Assembly (NCBI GenBank): GCA_002803225.1
Contig: NXFV01001604.1
Location: 1 to 13,969 of the forward strand
Direction: 5' to 3'
From: Gamarada debralockiae
Lineage: Eukaryota > Ascomycota > Leotiomycetes > Helotiales > Hyphodiscaceae
Length of the DNA stretch: 13,969 bases
The translations under genes and the position numbers were made by a program. A model generated the notes under the pieces. The model searched no databases. It worked only from the letters and a program-made list of their open reading frames with translations, and had not been told where the DNA came from. How positions within the stretch are numbered: the first letter of the stretch is position 1; the number at the start of each line of letters is the position of its first letter. Positions 8,891 to 13,969 of the stretch are shown here, one piece after another.

Positions 8891-9900
8891 AGATTTTAAA
8901 GATAGCTAAAATAAAAGCTCTTAAAATAGGGAAATTTAGTTCTTACTATACTTTATACTCTATTATCTTAATAATAATTAAAGGGCTAACGTCTTTATAG
9001 ATTTAAGAGCTTTTAGTCTAGTCAAACGTAATAGCTACTTTATAGTTGACTAGTATCTCGACTAGTATATCTCGTTCTTTTAGCTAAAGCTAATCCTTAA
9101 TATTAAGCTTCTTAATCTATTTAAATATTAACTAAGATTTTTGTAAAATTACTACTCTCTAAAGTAATAGATAATCTTTGAATTAGCTAATATACTCCTA
9201 AGGAATATCCTTTGTAAACGAATGTTTATACTAGTCTAGTCTCCCTCTAGGGGTACCTCCTATACTATTATTCTTATCGACTAGCCAAACTTTCTTGGCT
9301 TTAGGTTTATATACTATACTAATATTAATTTAATTTAAAGTCTATTCCTCTATTAGTCTTAACTCTCCTTTTACGTCTTTTAGAACTTTTTTTATCTTTA
9401 CTATTTTTACTTAGGCCTTTAACTTTCTTTAACTCGCTTGTTGTATTTAGTTTACTAATAGATCTAAACAAAATTATACTAAAATATTATTAACTATCCT
9501 CGAAAGTCTAAATTTTAAATATATTTCTTCTAGTATCTTATATATCTTATCTAGTAAATTATTCTCCTTAAAAGTAACTTAAGCTTTCTTATTAAATGTA
9601 AAATTAATAATTATATTAGTAAAAGCAAAAAGATAAAGATAAAATATAATATTTAGATTTATTAAAGTTACTTGACTTTTGTCTAAGTATTTTAATTAAT
9701 TAGTTTTAGTTCTTATAATTATAAGACTTATTCTTTTATATAATTTCCCTTTACGTGTTTTACCCAAAGAAATTACCTTTTTATCTATTAAGTCTTTATC
9801 TTAAACGCTATCCAAAATATAAAAATAATCGCGACTAAGACTATTAACTCTAACTAATCCCTAGTTTTTTTCTAATATATTAGTATAATCCTAGGACAAA
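8890..9900 (-). pseudogene. Protease-RT linker of degraded pol
   Basis: One minus-strand frame (offset from both the gag-protease frame and the later RT frame) runs from about 9,900 to 8,800. It reads GKTRKGKLYK, a Lys-rich middle, KPKAKKVW, GGTPRGRLD, DYLLL and VAITFD before the RT start. The last part resembles the segment that precedes RT in this Gypsy group, where a conserved AFDW-type motif lies upstream. No catalytic motif is seen. The AATTATAAGA palindrome at 9,711-9,726 falls within it. The frame change near 9,900 is either a one-base deletion or, less likely, a programmed shift. Confidence 0.6.
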
Positions 9901-10069
9901 GTACTAATAGCTAGTTTTCCTCTTTAAAGCTACTATCCTTAATATAGACATAATGATTTTACTAAGAACGAATTAACTTCTTAACTAGAGGAACAACTAA
10001 AACTGTATAAGTTTAATAGTCTCAAGGGTCGTAAAATATAGTATCTATAAAACTATAGTTTCTATATTT

Positions 10070-10490
10070 AAAAGTCATCCTTATAGCTTAGATAAAAGGT
10101 TGTTTAAGAAGAATTATTAGTAGAGTCTATCCCTTAGCTTCTTGAACTAAGAAAAAGATAATAATATATCTAACCTTATATTCGATTTTGACTTTTACCT
10201 TAGCTATTCTAGTAAATTAAAAGATCTATTTAAATATAGTCCTAAGCTTAAGGTATTCTATACTTAAAATAGAATATCTAAGTTGCTTAACGAGTTTGTA
10301 CAATATTATATTAGCCTTAGCCCTAGTATTAAGCATTGTAGTTTTAGTAGCTATATCTATAGGACCTATAATATTTACTAGCAACTTAGGGGTTATTATA
10401 ATCTATCCTCGAGTTATAAAACTATTTAAATTAATAGACTAGATATTAACAATAGCTTCCTTCTTAATAGGTTATTCTTTAATAAAAGAT
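10070..10490 (-). pseudogene. Retropepsin (aspartic protease) remnant
   Basis: Retropepsin cuts the gag-pol polyprotein. The frame reads IIITPKLLVNIIGPIDIATKTTMLNTRAKAN, then YKLVKQLRYSILS and further on LLKQPFI. The active-site triplet at 10,322-10,330 is now N-T-R. It corresponds to the DTGAEAN motif with three TpG to TpA changes (GAT to AAT, GGG to AGG, GAG to AAG), all exactly in RIP context. It shares its frame with gag, so gag and protease were made as one chain. The region 10,490-11,400 between them is low-complexity, stop-rich linker in the same frame. Confidence 0.8.
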
Positions 10491-11399
10491 CTTAAAGCTG
10501 CTCGAGCAATATTAGTAATATCAAATAGTTCTTAGTATTAAACTAGGTTAGCAAGGAGTTTTTATTAAATAGCTTTTATAAGGTACTTGCTTCTTAACTA
10601 AGCAATTAAGTCCTTATATCCTTTAGACTTCTTAGATTAGTATACTATAAGCTTGATTTTGTACTAAGGTCTATCTCTAATAAGAATATCTAATAAAATT
10701 CAATTAAATTCCTTAAGGGATTATATAATATTAGTCTTTTAAGAAAGATTAGGCCTTAGAACCTCCTTAACTAACTTATTAAGGCTTATGTCGTCTAATT
10801 TAAGAAGGTTGTTAGGTATATAAGTAGAAGGTCGTCTTGTCTTAGGCCGGGCAAGCTTAGCTTCCGCCTTTACTTTCTTATAGAGCTTAGCCTTAATTCT
10901 TTGTGCCTTGCTTTAGTTAAGAGCTTTAGTAACTTTAGATTAAATAATAGGGTTATTTGAAGTAGCTGGTTTAGCCTTAGAGCAGGTCTAGGAGACGTTA
11001 GCAACGACTACAGTCTAGTTATTAAGGTCGAAGTCTACTCCTATCGAATATATATAGATCTTTTCTTTAAAAAGGTTATTAATATTTTGGCTTTTATTAT
11101 CTATAATAGAGTAGTATCGAATTAGAACTCCTAGGGTATTTGGACGCTTTATAATACTTCGAGTTAAAATAGTATTAGCTCTAGTAGTATTTATATTAGC
11201 TTAGGCATAAGTAGCTTCCTGTTCTTAATCTTACTTTACTTGGATATTATTAGCTTAACAAGTAATATCGGGATTATATTAAGTTCCTCTAGTCTTCGAA
11301 ATAATCTACTAAACCTAAGGTATATTATAATAGAATATAATTTCTTTAGTACCTTCTCTCTAGAGTCTAAGGCAAAGCTTTTTATTAAAGTTCTTATAA

Positions 11400-12866
11400 T
11401 AGACCTTACTTTAGATGAGCTCTTGAAGCTATAGGCATTAATTTAAATGTCCGTGAGGGTACTATTCCGGGTTACTATTCTTGTTAATATTATAGCAGGC
11501 ATAATAGTTAAGTCCCGAATTTCCGTTATACCCGTTTCTACTACTAAAGGTACTATATATAATAGATATATTAACTATATTATTGACTAGAAGATTCTAG
11601 TTAACTTAAGAGTCTTGGGAGTACTAAGGTACGTTATATGATTATTAATTGAATCTAGGTCCATGTTTACCTTGAAAGCTACTATTCTAATGCCCGCCTT
11701 AATAAAATCCTTGATTTTCGAATCTAAAATTATTTTAAGTAAGTATTACATAGAGTTCCTAGCCAATTTCTTTCCCGACGTCTTATATTATATTAGCCTA
11801 AGCGATTTTGAGCTCCTCTAGTCGCTAAGCTAAATTGTTTAAGAGGTCTTAAGGTTTTACATCTAAAGCTCTAGTTTAGTAATAACCCTTATAGAAGTTA
11901 TAATTAGCTAGAAACATTTTATTTAAGGCAAAAATAGGCATAAAGGTATTAAGAGGAACTAGGTGAGACTAAACAAGGTAAGACTTAGTACTAGCTAGTA
12001 TAGCGTTCTTATTAGCGGCCAAGACCTTAATAATATTATTTATAGCGCTAATCTTAGAACTTAATATAATAGGGTTATAATTTTCCTTATACTAATTAAT
12101 AACTTTATTAGATTTATAGACTCTAAGGGCTATCCTATAGAATTTTTTGTATACTAGAGTAGTCCTATTATCTTAGTCTATATTATACTTCTTGACAATC
12201 TTAGAACAAATACAATTAAGCAGAGTATAGAAGAAGAGATTCGCTCTCTTAACGTTATTAAGAAGCTTTTTCTCCTTGAGATTAGTAGAGACCTAATAGA
12301 ATAATTCAATAAAGTCTTTTAGTTTAATCTGCCTATATTAAGCAAATAAGACTAATATATTAAGGAAAGGACAAGTATACTTTGTGTAATTGTCGTTATA
12401 GTCGCAGTACTTCTTCTTCAACGTAGTGAAGAAGACCTCCTCATCGAACGGCTCATTAGTATATTCCGGTATAGCCTTAATATTATCACGAAGGGTAATA
12501 TCAATATAGCAAAGGATACGCTTATATTTGTCTTCTCTAATATAGTTCTAATCTTTAAAAAAGGCAAGAATATTATTAACCTAGTAAGTAGCTCCCTGTC
12601 TATTAAAGACAAGACTAGCAGAGGCAGGAGTTAGTATTACTATATATAGCATAGTGATATTATCTGTGAGTTTATTAGAAGATATTTCGAGTAATAATTC
12701 GCTTGGTATAGGAGGGTCAAATTGCTATTATTCTTATAGGTTTTATTGATTTCTTAATTATTACTATTATTTCTTGCCTTCTAAAATACTACTTGACAAT
12801 AGTATATTGACTAAAACCGAAGAAGAAGAGGCCTATAGAGATAGCGGGTTTAATGCTACTTATTTG
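11400..12866 (-). pseudogene. Gypsy gag (capsid) remnant
   Basis: Gag forms the retrotransposon particle. The frame begins no later than about 12,866 with a Ser-rich segment (ASSSSVLVN), then a run in which eight TAA/TAG codons alternate with two surviving CAA codons (12,722-12,769), best read as an original Gln-rich tract. FDPPIPSELL follows. The capsid-like core at about 12,100-12,560 is long and readable: YIDITLRDNIKAIPEYTNEP, FFTTLKKKY, LKDFIELFY, RANLFFYTLL, KKYNID and FYRIALRVYKS, in the layout of fungal Gypsy gag proteins. Near 11,480 there is CYNINKN and HGH but no intact CCHC knuckle. The true start codon is not recoverable. The protease follows in the same frame. Confidence 0.75.
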
Positions 12867-12869
12867 TAA

Positions 12870-13649
12870 TTGTTATTAAACGATTTTCTTTTCAAGGATA
12901 AAGGCTTATAATTTATTAATTATTTGTATAACTAAAGTCTAATAATATATCTTTTTCAATCTTTTAGGTATAGGATTTTATTTTCTTTTGATATACCTTT
13001 TAATACCTTCCCCTCTTAAGTCTGGGAATATCACTTAGACTTATACTCGAACTCGTGTCTATAAGCCTTGTTTCCTAATAGTATAGCTCTTTAATATAGG
13101 AGAGACACTCTTAAGAGTAAGAATCTTATAATTAAATAAAGAATTAAGAGAATCGAAAGACAAAATCCTATAATAACCTTATTTCTTAGCTCTTGGACTT
13201 CCTTTTATTTATACTTTACCTTTAAAGGTATTATAATTTGCTTAGCGGGCAGTACAAACTGTCTTATCTAATTTCTTCCCTTTATAATAGCTTTAGGATT
13301 TATACTTCTCAATATCTTATTCCTTAAAAATTTAATTCTTTCCTTTAGCTAACCTTTCCTTTTTCTTGAATTAGGTTTAGCTATTAGCCCACTAAGGCCT
13401 CTACAACTTCTACCTATAGCTATAAGTCTTAAATATATCCTAACTAAGCCAAAAAACTCTCTTATATACTAATAATAGTACCTAAGATCTAATATTAATA
13501 AAGCTATAAACTAGGGCAAGTTTAAGCCTAGTAACTAATAGTATAATAAGACCTAAGGTTATAATTTGATATATATCAAATTATTCCAGAATACTTTGTG
13601 CACTAGCTAAGACAAGAAACAAGTAAATAAGGCAAACAACAATTAAAGT
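12870..13649 (-). other. Degraded 5' leader of the Gypsy element
   Basis: RIP-saturated DNA between gag and the right-hand boundary. No coding frame is convincing and no primer-binding site can be picked out; a TGG-starting site would itself be mutated to TAG. The 24-bp palindrome listed separately lies here. Confidence 0.4.
13561..13584. repeat. Perfect 24-bp palindrome
   Basis: ATAATTTGATATATATCAAATTAT equals its own reverse complement over 24 bases with no loop. It could form a cruciform. In AT-rich DNA a palindrome of this length is still unusual; no function is assigned. Confidence 0.7.
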
Positions 13650-13789
13650 ATCCTTTACTAAGAGTATATATAGCCTTACTTAACTATAATAAAATCTCCC
13701 TATATAGGTCACTAGATATAGAGAGGCGAAATATAAGTATAAGTACTTCCTGATTATATTGTGTATTGTATGTACTCTTAGTAAGGGAT
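13650..13789. mobile_element. 140-bp inverted-repeat (foldback/MITE-like) element
   Basis: The ends 13,650-13,670 and 13,769-13,789 are inverted copies matching at 19 of 21 bases; both differences are C in the right arm and T in the left arm, as RIP would give. A second, inner inverted repeat (CTCCCTATAT at 13,696-13,705 and ATATAGAGAG at 13,716-13,725) suggests a larger foldback. No transposase is present and target-site duplications are not evident. It may be a small non-autonomous element or an LTR regulatory stem-loop. Confidence 0.4.
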
Positions 13790-13969
13790 GAAACTAAAAC
13801 GAAAACTAACGATATAAAACGAAGGTTATGGTGCTTGAACGCACTACAGAATATATGCGAAAAACAAGATATATAATTGCAATGTTCTCTGAGTACTACT
13901 CTAGCTGCAAAGGCTATTTATCCCCCGCTGACACGTGACGAAACTAGCTAAGCGAGGTTCTTATAATTG
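13790..13969 (-). mobile_element. Weakly mutated edge, possible partial 5' LTR
   Basis: CA and TG are common again here (in the last 59 bases 6 TA against 4 CA/TG). On the minus strand it begins AATTATAAGAACCT, then CTAG, CACGTG (13,932-13,937), TTGCA (13,906-13,910) and AACATTGCAATTAT (13,873-13,886), the same order as in the 3' LTR candidate at 4,592-4,664 but with differing spacings. GGGGGATAAATAG near 13,914-13,926 could be a TATA-like promoter element on the minus strand. It may instead be unique flanking DNA. The LTR start, if real, lies some 50 bases outside the window. Confidence 0.3.

Larger units (their letters stand above)
1..13740. other. RIP-saturated AT-rich domain
   Basis: Nearly the whole window is dominated by TpA with very little CpA or TpG (13 TA, one CA and one TG in the first 60 bases by hand count). 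This is the footprint of repeat-induced point mutation in ascomycetes. It explains why reading frames are full of TAA/TAG and lack ATG codons, since ATG tends to become ATA. The effect is weaker at about 4,540-5,650 and ends near 13,740, after which CA and TG return. Inference: the domain is repeat-derived and probably heterochromatic. Simple AT mutational bias is less likely, because CpG survives often and the changes seen inside recognisable motifs are TpG to TpA or CpA to TpA. Confidence 0.9.
4548..13969 (-). mobile_element. RIP-inactivated Ty3/Gypsy LTR retrotransposon
   Basis: Minus-strand remains of gag, aspartic protease, reverse transcriptase, RNase H and integrase appear in the Ty3/Gypsy order (RNase H before integrase, the reverse of Copia). 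The RT belongs to a fungal Gypsy group with an LDD-IRVKG type active site followed by YTTYNN and, before it, TTLPQGATNSV. The coding part covers about 5,923-12,866. The outer limits are inferred from a possible LTR start at 4,722 and similar sequence at the right edge, so the element may run slightly past base 13,969, for a total near 9.4 kb. The copy cannot encode any working enzyme. Confidence 0.85.

Noticed and set aside
10840..10870. RPGKL in the plus strand as a DUF3435/Starship-captain tyrosine recombinase motif
   Set aside because: Neighbouring residues do not fit the family and the opposite strand has a better-supported gag-protease frame.
11240..11434. 64-codon plus-strand open frame and a longer plus-strand frame around it
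   Set aside because: The minus strand of 10,000-12,866 carries the gag-protease frame with DTG-type and capsid-like motifs; the plus-strand reading is its Leu/Ser/Ile-rich shadow.
12418..12612. 64-codon minus-strand open frame
   Set aside because: It lies in a different frame from gag (offset by one base), overlaps the well-supported capsid segment, and gives a Leu/Ile/Arg-rich translation without family features.

Overview
This window looks like a silenced, transposon-derived stretch of a filamentous ascomycete (Pezizomycotina) nuclear genome. The main evidence is dinucleotide bias: TpA is everywhere, while CpA and TpG are scarce. In the first 60 bases I count 13 TA against one CA and one TG. 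This is the mark of repeat-induced point mutation (RIP), which converts CpA to TpA on both strands. Reading frames recovered by eye are broken mainly by TAA and TAG codons that stand where Gln or Trp would be expected. No intact protein-coding gene, tRNA, rRNA or CRISPR array was found. The species cannot be named from the sequence.

Layout. (1) About 1-3,080, minus strand: one very long, indel-free but stop-riddled frame of roughly 1,000 codons running off the left edge. I do not recognise the family. (2) About 3,080-4,540: RIP-saturated DNA with short simple repeats and no gene I can support. (3) About 4,540-5,650: an island with weaker RIP. It holds E-box palindromes, a polypyrimidine tract followed by a possible LTR start, C-rich runs and a ten-copy 15-bp minisatellite. 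(4) About 5,923-12,866, minus strand: the degraded gag-pol of a Ty3/Gypsy LTR retrotransposon. In transcription order it has gag with a Gln-rich N-terminus, aspartic protease, a long linker, reverse transcriptase, RNase H, integrase, and a Lys/Glu-rich tail. (5) About 12,870-13,740: its leader. (6) About 13,740-13,969: weakly mutated DNA that may be part of the 5' LTR, next to a 140-bp inverted-repeat element.

The gag-pol parts belong together. All lie on the minus strand in the order expected for Gypsy elements, and only two single-base frame changes (near 9,900 and 8,797) interrupt about 6.9 kb. RIP has hit key sites: the protease DTG now reads NTR, the RT active site LDD reads LDN, and all four integrase zinc ligands (HHCC) read Tyr, while the integrase D, D and E codons survive. 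The element is therefore a dead copy. I did not find a convincing new functional system. The most open questions are the identity of the long frame at 1-3,080, the LTR boundaries, and the minisatellite.
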